Below are positions 23,841 to 33,626 of a DNA stretch of 64,000 nucleotides, piece by piece. The stretch is taken from assembly GCA_963565915.1 (NCBI GenBank), contig OY751487.1, positions 1,798,001 to 1,862,000 on the forward strand, in the 5' to 3' direction. The notes under the pieces are model-generated. The model did no database searches, was not told where the DNA came from, and saw only the letters and a program-made list of their open reading frames with translations. The position numbers and the translations under genes were made by a program. The DNA comes from Entoloma clypeatum. Lineage: Eukaryota > Basidiomycota > Agaricomycetes > Agaricales > Entolomataceae. The stretch's first letter is position 1, and each line of letters starts with the position of its first letter.

Positions 23841-24406
23841 TCATAGCCGCACTGACGGTCTGGTGCCTAGCTGCAGTCTTTCAAGTCCTATTTTTATCTC
23901 CTCCCCCATCGCCCTGCTTTTTCGCGATTGGCTTTCCACAAATACATGCGTATATCCCCCGACCGCAGCTGGGGAATCCTTGCCTTCTTGGAAAACTCCG
24001 ACCTCATACCCCACGGAGCTCGTCCCAAGTTTGTTGACCCGAAGGCCAAGGTTCAGAACTTGAGGAAAAGAAAGAGGTGCAAAGAACTGTCAGTAGTAGT
24101 TGTGAGCTTGGGTATGAACGCAAGACATCCCGTGAGAAACTCGCCTCGCAGAATGAGGAGACAACCAGTCCGACGAGGGGAGACTTGGTGGGGTCTTGCC
24201 CACAATGCTCGATGAGATATGTGTTGATGATCGAGTCAAAAAGGTGGTAGTAAATCGAGTTGTTCATATGCGAGTACTGGTCATTGTCGCTCCTTTGCAA
24301 TCAGACGTCAAGGCCGTGTTATGGCCGTTCCATGAAGCACGCACCATCGTGTGCGATAAGTCAGGAAGTAAACATAGTCTGACCGTCCCCTGGTCTTCAG
24401 CGACAT
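23841..24406 (-). CDS. 4-hydroxybenzoyl-CoA-type (4HBT) thioesterase
   Basis: Single hotdog-fold acyl-CoA thioesterase. The ATG at 24406 gives MSLKTRGRSDYVYFLTYRTR, then WSDNDQYSHMNNSIYYHLFD with the catalytic Asp and the HMNN motif, IINTYLIEHCGQDPTKSPLV, GLVVSSFCE, FFAPLSFPQVLNLGLRVNKL, GTSSVGYEVGVF, AAVGGYTHVFVE and a short basic tail ending GTRPSVRL. The junction FCE-FFAPL requires an intron at 24087-24144 with a GC donor. An upstream open frame (to 24560) lacks a sensible join, so I start at 24406, leaving 182 bp to the divergent PRE1 gene. The physiological substrate is unknown; family members act on fatty acyl-CoA or 4-hydroxybenzoyl-CoA. Confidence 0.83.
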
Positions 24407-24588
24407 ATCCAGTACCACTAAGAACCAGGTGTTGAGAGAGAGCTGAATAAAAAAGCAGGCCGAACATGGTGACGGTATCAATATCGTACATAAGGTTAGG
24501 GTCAAGTAAAGATCGGATTTTGCCGATCCAGGCATACGCGTCCCATTGACGCGAATTCACAACTCGACAAACTTTTCAGCTTTAAACT

Positions 24589-25298
24589 ATGGAGACCTCA
24601 TTCGCGATCACTGGGAAGGGATATGCTATAGTTGCGGCAGATACAACAGCAGCTCGCTCGATCGTGAAGATGAAGGTGGACGAGGACAAAATCAAAACTC
24701 TCAGTCCTCATCTGCTCATGGCCTATTCCGGAGAACCTGGTTTGCGCTTGAGCCATTCTGCGCCAGTGAATTTATCTCATATACTTCTCAGGCGATACAA
24801 TACAATTTGCAGAGTACATTGAACGCAACATCCGTCTCTACCAAATCCGCAATCTTTACCCCCTTCGCCCATCGGCCGCCGCATCGTGGATTCGCCGCTC
24901 TCTTGCCCAATCCCTCCGTTCTCGCAAGCCTTATTCCGTCAACCTCATTCTTGGCGGTTACGACACCGCAACCCATACGCCACATCTGTATTGGGTGGAT
25001 TATCTTGGAACAATGACCGAAGTACCATTCGGTGCACATGGATATGGGAGTTACTTCGCATTGAGTTTACTTGACCGGTGTGTCTTTCGGATTGCAATCG
25101 GCGATTTACGCAGGTTCGACATTGCTATTCCTCACATGAACTTTCCTCAGATATCATAATCCGGAAGCATCTCTGGAAGAGGGTCTGGCCACATTGAAAC
25201 GATGCATTGACGAGGTATCGAAGAGATTAGTCGTCAGCCCAGGAACATACAAAGTCAAGGTGGTCGATAAAGATGGTGTCCGCGAAGTCGAGCTGTAG
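24589..25298 (+). CDS. PRE1: 20S proteasome beta subunit type 2 (Pre1/PSMB2)
   Basis: Non-catalytic beta4 subunit of the 20S proteasome. It begins at METSFAITGKGYAIVAADTT without a propeptide, as usual for this subunit, so there is no N-terminal catalytic threonine. Then RSIVKMKVDEDKIKTLSPHL, LMAYSGEPGDTIQFAEYIER, NIRLYQIRNLYPLRPSAASA, WIRRSLAQSLRSRKPYSVNL, ILGGYDTATHTPHLYWVDYL and TEVPFGAHGYGSYFALSLLD. The last exon ends KVKVVDKDGVREVEL with the stop at 25296-25298. Two introns are evident, one after SGEPG and one before the last exon. Confidence 0.95.
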
Positions 25299-25487
25299 GA
25301 ATACTCGACTTTTGATTATTTCCTTGTACATTGAAAAAACCAAATTCATAATCTTGTACATACACATCAAATATATGTACATACTGTCCGACAGGCAACT
25401 GGGTTGGAGAAAGCTTCGGAGAGCTTTGTGTATATCAATTGTTCCAGAGACTCTGCCTGTTCCAGGTAGTTCTTCAATCAAACCGTC

Positions 25488-25851
25488 ATGGGCGGCCCAA
25501 ATCTCGAAGTTTTCAAGTTCGCTCTCTATCTATTCGTTCCCATCGCATCTCTCGTACATTTTGGAGACCCTGAATGGTACAGGAAGCACGTCGTGCCAGT
25601 GCGTTGCAGCGTTATGGCATCCAAGTTCAAAATTCACATTATCCAACCGACAGTATCGAGATAAACTCTTCCCTCCTCCTGAACGACTAACTCAAGTGCG
25701 TATCATCAACCGCTTCACGCACGCCCAAGTTGGAACTCATAATTATGACCAGAGACTACCAACGGACCAGAGCAGTTTGCGGGAGGAGCTGAACAGAATC
25801 AAAGCAGAAAGGCTGGCGAGGAAGCCGGCGCGAGAAGCCGGGGAAGAGTAA
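25488..25851 (+). CDS. PET100: Cytochrome c oxidase assembly factor Pet100
   Basis: Small inner-membrane chaperone for cytochrome c oxidase assembly. The spliced product is 83 residues: MGGPNLEVFKFALYLFVPIA (membrane segment), SLVHFGDPEWYRKHVVP, then YRDKLFPPPERLTQ in a 42-nt exon, then LPTDQSSLREELNRIKAERL and a basic end. It matches Pet100 in length, in the G-x-x-LEVFK start, in the W(Y/F)-x5-V-P segment and in the LFPPPE motif. Two introns, each with clean GT..AG borders, separate three exons. It follows PRE1 on the same strand by 189 bp. Confidence 0.88.
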
Positions 25852-25986
25852 TAAGGTGTTCTGCGTGTCCACGGGTATGTTCTGCATCGTGCTTGAAACA
25901 AACTGCTTCCCAAATCCGCCGTTAAGATTCTAGAACTCGATGTAACAATGCAACTCTCTGCACAACCAACTTCACTCTTCGCATAT

Positions 25987-27350
25987 CTATTTTCCGACTT
26001 GGAATACTCCCCCATCGCAGAAAACCTCCCAGAGCCCTCCCTTCTTGACGTCTTCCTCTACGAGCTTCCGAAATTCAACAACATCCTCAAGACAAACCTT
26101 GAAACCGCCGCATACAATGAAAACGACGATCCGCGTTTGGTTTAGATCTCGTGCAGGCACCAATTTGTCAAACAGGGCAGGTTTGTAGGCAGGCACGAGA
26201 GTCGTCGAGCAGGCTAACTCTACCAATACTTTGTGGTCATCTGATCAGCCATTAGATGTCAGCTTAGCAGAGAGGCAACTTGACGCGCCGGTGAATGATA
26301 CTAGTGTCTGCATACTGAGCTCATCTGGCACACTGACACAAGATACCCCGCCTTGTCTGTTCAGAGCCATCTTCACCACCTTCGCAGAAGGCTGTGAAGC
26401 CCCCAGGGAGCCTGAAGCTTTGGATGTGAAGCTATCGAAGCGGGCCAATCTTACGGCATGAGGTTCATCATCTACAACGTCAACTCCTGGGGGCAAATTT
26501 TGGTCCTTATTGTCGAATCGGCCCCCATTAAGAGACATGGAATGGTAGAAGCAATCTGAGCCGATGGTTTCGAGCGCAACGATCGGAACTGTATACCGAG
26601 GAGAAAATGAACGAAGGTGTTCATATTTAAGATCACCATTCACTGACCGTCATCCCATCCTACATCCTTGCATCCGACAATCAGACCACCAAGCAAGCCT
26701 GCGCCACCAACGCTGCAAAAAAGTGCATCTGGTTTTCTTCCTAGTTGTGATGATATTTCTTTAATCATGGATGCGTGTCCTTCCCAAATAACTTCATTGT
26801 CATAGGCTGGGACCATCACTCTGTTTCTTTGTCAAACGCTGACAGTCTGGATCAATGTGGACTGACGCATTGGGTTCTTGATCTACAACAGATTGTGCAG
26901 CTTGCAGTGCTTCCTCGTAGTGGCGCCCAGACACAATAACCCGCGCATTCTCTCTGCGTAGAAGGTCTTTTGTACTTTCCTTTGCACCGTCGGGCAGGAA
27001 GACGCTGCATCTGACCTGAAGCGCATTGGCCACACAGGCTGCAGCTAGACCAGCATTTCCTCCGGATGCAGCCACCAAATGGACGAAAGGCCCATGAACT
27101 TCCTTTGCCCTCTGAGCGAAAAGAGATATTCCCCGATACTTGAATGAATGTGAGGGGTGCAAATTCTGTTGTCATAGATCAACACGTCACTTTGTTTTGG
27201 ATGGGCCTCAAAAACAAAAAGAAGATTTCATCTTACCTCGAGTTTGAGGTAGACCAGCGCACCTGAAATTTGTGACAAACGACTAGAGTGTATCAAGGGT
27301 GTCTCATTCCACAGAACTGGGAACTGAGGCGAGCTCTTAGAAAGCTTCAT
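25987..27350 (-). CDS. L-serine/L-threonine dehydratase (PLP fold type II)
   Basis: Deaminates serine (and usually threonine) to pyruvate (2-oxobutyrate) and ammonia, in the cytosol. The ATG at 27350 gives MKLSKSSPQF, then WNETPLIHSSRLSQISGALV, YLKLE-NLHPSHSFKYRGISL with the PLP lysine, and the phosphate-loop form AASGGNAGLAAACVANALQV. Further: CSVFLPDGAKESTKDLLRRE, ARVIVSGRHYEEALQAAQSV, VMVPAYDNEVIWEGHASMIK, DALFCSVGGAGLLGGLIVGC and LETIGSDCFYHSMSLNGGRF. The C-terminus includes ACSTTLVPAYKP and IVVFIVCGGFKV. It corresponds to yeast Cha1/Sdl-type and mammalian SDS enzymes. It converges with PET100, stop codons 135 bp apart. Confidence 0.9.
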
Positions 27351-27957
27351 ATGATGTGAAATTTTCAGCGAAAGTATGATAGACACGTCTGAGTCATGTT
27401 GTGGTGGTAACCATCTGCCAGGGCTTTCTGTCCTCATGCAGTTGCGATCTGTGCCTACGTTATAAAAGTGTGAGTTTTCATAACTTGATGCAGCAAGTTC
27501 TGAGAAAAAACTTACTAACTTGGAAGAGAATCAGAACCCGGGTGGACCGGGCCGGGACATTCCTTTCCTTCACCAAGTATGGCGTTTTATATCACTGATC
27601 GAAACTATGTCAAAAGTTGGTTTGGAGAAGTTGGTAGGGTGGGTGCCTGTGTCGCGAACGATAGCACGAGAAGTATCTATAAAAGTTTCTGACTTCTTGC
27701 AAGGCATGCAAGAAAGAAGTAGTCCTGTTCGCGTCAGGATGTGGATGGAGGCAAGGTGGTCGACGGACAGCATTACAATTCAAGTCGAGATTGGATTGCA
27801 GGAAATCTTGATTCAAATTGCATGACGATGGCAACCCGGTGCCAGAGCCGTACAGACCACATCCCACAACCGATACGATATCGAGGACTGCAAGTCACGA
27901 AATTAAATTGTGAGTACACTAGGGTGAGTAACCAGGTATCAAAAAGTTACGTCCAGT
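27351..27957. other. Intergenic region between two minus-strand genes
   Basis: About 600 bp holding the dehydratase promoter and the CMC2 3' UTR. Short open frames on both strands (for example 27520-27825 plus) show no domain or splice support. Confidence 0.5.
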
Positions 27958-28308
27958 TCAATCTGAATTGAATTCCTTCCATGCTTGCTCCGTTTTGGCT
28001 CTTCGATCCTTTGCTAATTCCCTGTTTTTGGAAGAGCGAGCAACTCGCTGGGGTAAAAGGTAACAATCAATTGAGTTACGAAAGTCGCAGACAAATGGAG
28101 TAGGATACCTCGGCTCTTAGGCATTGATTTAACTCGTCTTTCAGTGTGTTGCATCCACCAGTGAACCGTGCCCAACTGCCCAAGTGACAGTCTTCAAGTG
28201 CCTGTATGAACTCTCGGCACACTATGACGTGAAATATCGATCAGTGTCAATATTCCGAACTGAATGAAACGGCTTACAGATTCTCTTATCCGAAAGCTGA
28301 GGGTGCAT
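27958..28308 (-). CDS. CMC2: Twin CX9C protein Cmc2 (cytochrome c oxidase biogenesis)
   Basis: Small intermembrane-space protein needed for cytochrome c oxidase assembly. Three short exons give 77 residues: MHPQLSDKRIL, then CREFIQALEDC, HLGSWARFTGG, CNTLKDELNQC, LRAE, and RVARSSKNRELAKDRRAKTE with QAWKEFNSD at the end. Both cysteine pairs are spaced exactly C-x9-C, as required for Mia40-dependent import. FTGGCN, NQCLRAE and the basic KNRE/KDRR tail are Cmc2 hallmarks. The introns (first one starting just after codon 10, second after LRAE) have GT..AG borders. It was too fragmented to appear as a long open frame. It is divergent from transketolase, start codons 154 bp apart. Confidence 0.9.
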
Positions 28309-28462
28309 GTAAAGAACGCCGGGGGTGACGGACCAAGAGTCGTCATCGGACCGTAAGCGGGTCCAAGTCAACAACGCCAAATAGCCATCATGATTGCGTT
28401 ACTTGCTTAATAGAAAGAGGGCCGAACACTGGGTATTATCTGCCGTTCTGTCCCCAACCACC

Positions 28463-31266
28463 ATGTCTTCCTTCGTTCCCCACCAAGCTGATGATGCCGC
28501 GATCGCGACTATCCGCACCCTTTCCGCCGATGTAGTCGCTGGCGCCAATTCTGGCCATCCAGGTAGCTTTCTTGCGGCACGATCGTCGCTGCGTCCTCTG
28601 ACTATTGTGCCCTTCATAAGGTGCACCTATGGGCATGGCCCCCGTTGCCCATATACTATTCACACGGTAGGCCAATGTGAGTATCAATGCGTTGAACATC
28701 TTCATCGGATGCGTAGCTTCTTGAATGCCAACCCCAAAAACTCGAAGTGGTTCAACCGTGATCGATTTGTTCTATCAAATGGGTAAGGTTTTGCGTCTGA
28801 CGTCCTCCCATTTTACTGAATGTGTAAATCCAGGCACGCGTACGTTGAACTATATACTTATACCGCATATACTTGAATCTTCACAGATGTGCCCTGCAAT
28901 ATGTACTCCTCCATCTATTGGGCTATCATCTTTCATTGGATGATCTCAAGGCCTTCCGCCAACTCGATTCGAAGACCCCAGGCCATCCAGAAGCAGGCCA
29001 CACAGACGGAAAGGTTATCTGATTATGTCTACACCCCCCTGGCTGACGCGTCATGTGGCATATAGGTATCGAAGTCACGACTGGACCCCTCGGACAGGGT
29101 TTTTCAAACGGTGTTGGTTTAGCCATAGCGCAAGCTCATCTCGGCGCCGTATATAATCGTGACGGTTTCAACCTAATCAATAACTACACCTATGGTGAAA
29201 CGTACCGCTCCTTTCCTCATTGTCATTATCCTCATCACTTGGCAGTGTTCGTTGGAGATGGCTGTCTCATGGAGGGTGTTGCAAGTGAAGCAGCCAGCCT
29301 TGCTGGTCACCTCAAACTTGGCAATCTTGTTGTTGTACGTGTCCAACTTGCCATCATGGGATTGTTGGGGTGCTAATCTTATCTCCTTAGATCTACGATG
29401 ACAATCGTGCGTTCTATTCTGGGCAGGAAATCATCGAAATCCTGATTTGGCCGTGAAGATATCTCCATTGATGGCGATACTGCCGTCGCTTTCACCGAAG
29501 ATGTCGAACAACGCTTCCTCTCTTACGGGTGGCAGGTCTTACGTGTTGCTGATGGCGACAAGTAAGTTGTTAGACTTGTCGCTCATATATAGTTGTGCAT
29601 GTCTGACCTGTCTCAGCGATATCGCAAGTATCTACAGCACCATCGCGGAGGCTCGTCAAGAGACGAGCAAGCCTACTATCGTCAAACTGAGGACCACCAT
29701 TGGATATGGTTCCAAACAACAGGGAACCCACGGAGTACACGGCTCCCGTTAGTAAATTCATCCGCGAAGTTTATCCCTTTTTCCTAATTCATTCGCAGCT
29801 TTGAAGGCTGACGATATCGAGGCCTTGAAAACCAAATTTGGTTTCCCACCTCAAGAAAAGTACCATGTTCCTCAAGCAACTTATGACTTCTACGCTGATT
29901 TTGGCAAGCGCGGCGCGGCGCTGGAAGCAGAATGGAATTTGCTTCTCACATCATACGGTCAGAAGTACCCGAAAGAACATGCAGAGCTCACTCGCCGAAT
30001 TGCTGGCAAGCTTCCTGAGAATTGGGAGAAGAGCCTCCCCGTCTACAAGCCCTCAGATCCTGCTCAAGCTTCCCGCAAACTTTCAGAAATCGTTCTCACT
30101 GCCCTCGTTCCCCACTTTCCTGAGCTCGTTGGTGGATCTGCTGACCTCACGGGAAGCAACTTGACGAAAGTCAAGAACAGTGTCGACTTCCAACACCCAA
30201 GCACTGGCTTGGGAACATATGCCGGCACATACATTCGTTATGGTGTTCGTGAACATGGGATGGGTGCCATCGCCAACGGTCTTCACGCCTATGGTGGTAT
30301 TGTGCCATTTGTTGCCACCTTCTTGGTAAGGAGGTGCAATCTGAATCAGAGGGTAACATTTGACGCGCGCTGCCTAGAACTTCGTATCTTACGCTTCTGG
30401 AGCTGTTAGGCTCTCTGCACTTAGTGGCCATCAAGTCATCTGGGTTGGTGAGTAGAACGACTTTGATGCTGATACTCTGGTCTTACATCCTTTATTTCAG
30501 CAACACACGATTCCATTGGTCTTGGTGAAGACGGTCCTACACATCAACCTGTCGAAACTGCCATTGCATTGCGCGCTACCCCAAATCTTGCGTTCTGGCG
30601 CCCTGCCGATGGTAACGAGACATCAGCTGCTTACCATGTCGCTCTTCACTCGAGGAAGACACCCTCTGTTCTCTCTCTGTCTCGTCAAAACCTTCCCAAC
30701 CTCGAAGGTTCCTCTATTGAACGCGCCCTACGTGGTGGCTACGTGTTGCACGAAGAGGCGAATGAGGACCTCACCATTGTCAGCAGTGGTAGTGAAGTTA
30801 GCATTGCCGTCGAGGCTGCTGGGAAGTTGAAAACGCAGGGCATCAAGACACGAGTTGTCAGTTTGCCTTGTTGGTTGACCTTTGATCAAGAGGACGAGGA
30901 GTACCGGTTGAGCGTCTTAAGAAGCGGCGCACCTATCCTTTCTCTCGAAGCTCTCTCTGTAAGCTTCTGTCATTTCATGGGATAGGGCTTATGCAAACGA
31001 TATACGTTTTTCAGACTACAGGATGGCAGAAGTACAGCCACGAGCAATTCGGATTGCCTGCATGGGGTGCATCTGGGCCCTATCAAAAAGTGTATCAGAA
31101 GTTCGGGATAACAGGTTCCAGTCCGTATATTTCAGATTTTCAAGTAACTTTCTGGCTTATGTTGTCTTCTTCAGACATTGCCGAAGTCGGCAAAAAGGTC
31201 GTTGCATTCTACAAGCAAAGAGGCGTCCAAGTCGTTTCCCCCCTCGCGAAGGCTATCACTCTTTAG
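28463..31266 (+). CDS. TKL1: Transketolase
   Basis: Thiamine-diphosphate enzyme of the non-oxidative pentose phosphate pathway, in the cytosol. The ATG at 28463 gives [20 protein letters not shown], then [54 protein letters not shown] and [20 protein letters not shown]. The ThDP motif is [20 protein letters not shown]...VVIYDDN. Then [98 protein letters not shown] and [18 protein letters not shown]. It ends [11 protein letters not shown]. All three domains are complete and there are many short introns; apparent frame breaks near 29400 and 30350 are introns. Confidence 0.97.
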
Positions 31267-31505
31267 ATTGGCATCAAGAATACATAAAGGATTGCCTAGA
31301 ATGACTTGTATATTAACCAAGAATCGTCAGATGTAGAAAATTCTTATGGTGTATTGGTTCTTTCCTGTTGTAAAACCCGATGCTTCCATCAATGTTCGTG
31401 ACCCGCTCGCAAAAACACCATGGAAAGGTCGCCTGGCTTCACAATCTGGTGTTTGAACGATTCATCAAGGAAAAACACACGCCTCTAAAATTTTGAGCAC
31501 ATTGT

Positions 31506-32054
31506 CTACTTTCTCTCTACCTTCATAGTATCCCACTTCTCCCTCTCAGCATTCTCCTTGACGACGTCAAGCACATGAGGCTGAAGGTACCGGACATCCT
31601 GTATAACTTTTGAGTAACCACTCGTCGATGGCGACTCGTGAATGACGGCGCACCTCCTCAGGTTTTGTCCATTGTTCTTTGGGTAGTGGTGCATGAAGAA
31701 CGCTGGCATGAGAAGCGCGTTTGAAGCGGTAGGCGCGGTCATAATGTTCCAGAGGGGTTAAACGACCGAGTGCCTGCACGGAAAGGCATCAGTTATTTTC
31801 ACTCAGATTTGCTTGCTGGACCGGGGTACCCTTTGGACATCAGGGCGCTCCTCGACGACTATTCCGAAGGACGTTAGACCCAAAGCTGGGTGACGGAGTC
31901 ATGAATGCAACTCACGGAGGTCATCATATTTGAAGCCAAGTTTTCGATAGCCAGAAACATCGGCATACCATGTAGCAATGGGCTTGATCCACTTCTGAAG
32001 GGTGCGTGACGACTTGACTTGGGAAGCAAACGAAATGCTCAGAGGGCCGACCAT
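31506..32054 (-). CDS. QCR7: Ubiquinol-cytochrome c reductase subunit 7 (Qcr7)
   Basis: Matrix-side 14-kDa subunit of respiratory complex III. The ATG at 32054 gives MVGPLSISFASQVKSSRTLQ, KWIKPIATWYADVSGYRKLG and FKYDDL; a small exon of about 30 nt adds LVEERPDVQR; then ALGRLTPLEHYDRAYRFKRA, SHASVLHAPLPKEQWTKPEE and DVRYLQPHVLDVVKENAERE ending KWDTMKVERK. This is the full usual length. An upstream in-frame ATG (32150) would add 32 residues unlike the family, so I prefer 32054. It converges with transketolase and is divergent from the NDP kinase gene. Confidence 0.95.
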
Positions 32055-32228
32055 TGAATATTGAATTTTCTGTAGTTTGAAGCTGACAGCGGAACGGACG
32101 TTCCCGGAATCGTATTTGTCCTTGTTTGTTTGCGTGCCAGAGATGGTCATGATGATGATGATCGAAAATCATCGGGCTATAAAAGATGGAAGGATACAAG
32201 CTGATCTCTTTCCATCCTCCCCTTAAAC

Positions 32229-32918
32229 ATGTCGGTAACCGAGCGCACCTACATCATGATCAAGGTCGGATACCTCACTTTTCTCGAGCTTCCGAACCGC
32301 CTTCTGACAACTGCTCTGCCATCGACTAGCCCGATGGCGTCCAACGCAACCTCGTTGGAAAGATCATTCAGAGGTTCGAGGAGCGAGGCTTCAAGCTCAT
32401 TGCTCTGAAACTCGTCCACGCCTCTGAGGAGCACCTCGAGAACCGTGCGCTGCCATCCGATCCCATCTTTTCTTTCTCTGTCCTGACGCGTCATCATGCA
32501 TAAAGACTATGCTGATCTCAAGGGGAAATCGTTCTTCCCCGGCTTGGTCAAATACATGGCTTCTGGCCCGGTCGTCGCCATGGTCTGGCAAGGACTTGAC
32601 GCCGTCAAGACTGGCCGTGTCATGCTGGGTGCTACCAACCCTCTGCAGTCTCCCGTCGGTTCGTCGGAGTCTCTCATTCATCACAACACCAGTGGTAAGT
32701 ATTCCCTCAACGCTAGGCTCCATCCGTGGCGATTTCTGCCTCGCTGTCGGCCGCAACATCTGCCACGGTTCCGACTCAGTTGAGAGCGCAGAGAAGGAGA
32801 TCAAGCTGTGCGTAGTCTTCTTCTTGTATTCGGCCCTATTCTGAGATGCTCGAGCAGCTGGTTCCCTGAAGGTGTTGTTCAGTATACCAGCGTTTTGGAA
32901 TCTTGGATCTTCGAGTGA
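32229..32918 (+). CDS. YNK1: Nucleoside diphosphate kinase
   Basis: Transfers the gamma phosphate of ATP to NDPs through a phosphohistidine. The ATG at 32229 gives [12 protein letters not shown], spliced to [80 protein letters not shown] and [11 protein letters not shown]. After an intron comes [20 protein letters not shown] with the catalytic histidine, then [20 protein letters not shown] and [10 protein letters not shown]. The stop is at 32916-32918. Typical length with no targeting peptide, so probably cytosolic. Confidence 0.95.
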
Positions 32919-33626
32919 ACTCTGGACGTTAAAAGTCAAGTGTAGAAATATAACCTAAGCAATCTTGATGGCCATGGCTACGTGTGTTGCCAAGGTGATT
33001 TCCCTTCAATCAGCTCCGTCGATTTCTTCGACAAGGAGGAAAAGTGCATCCAGTCAAGATACAGATGGGTACATACATACAAACGCAAGACGGGGGAGCG
33101 ATAGATGACCAGACCAACAATGAGATATGTGGTATATGCGATATCTGCAGGTATGGGAGACAGTGCATCAATGATAGTAAACGGGACATGGAATATTTCG
33201 GGTTTCATTATATCCTCAGAATGCTTTATTCAGGCGAGGGGCAAGACAGCTTCCAGCTCGACGCGACCGAAACCAGCCTGCGGGAGAGAAAAGAGAGGCG
33301 GCTTTCTCCCACCGAGCACACCTTGTTTTGCACATAACCACATGCACACTCTTGACGATCACAAGTGTGTGCAAGGTGCAAAACAGGGCTGCTCAGCAAC
33401 AGTCAAGCGAGGCCAAGAGTACACCTACAGCTACTCATCCAGTTTCTGATACTCTTTTAAAAAAAGGTCAGTCAAGAGTATCGAAAGGATCGATCGCTGG
33501 AGTTGCACTCTACACGCTCCACTGCCGCCGGAATAACCACAGACCGCTTGCGCACGTGCAGCCAGACCGAGGAATTTTTTTGTCGACGTAGCAGAAGAGA
33601 CGAAGATGTCTCTTTCTGGCCTGATG
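32919..33626. other. Unexplained region between NDP kinase and SMG6 3' ends
   Basis: About 700 bp between two converging genes, longer than other convergent gaps here (40-280 bp). Short open frames on both strands include a minus-strand stretch reading AGFGRVELEAVLPLA after a good acceptor near 33274, which looks like the last exon of a small gene, but I could not build the rest. A small multi-exon gene may be hidden here. Confidence 0.35.

Noticed and set aside
24407..24560. Longer 5' extension of the thioesterase (YAWIGKIRSLLDPNLMYDID)
   Set aside because: It is in a different frame from the first good exon and would need an unsupported extra splice; the ATG at 24406 suffices. It might still be part of the transcript.
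29390..29460. Apparent frame break in transketolase after YDDN
   Set aside because: A normal intron rejoins YDDN to [12 protein letters not shown], so the gene is intact.
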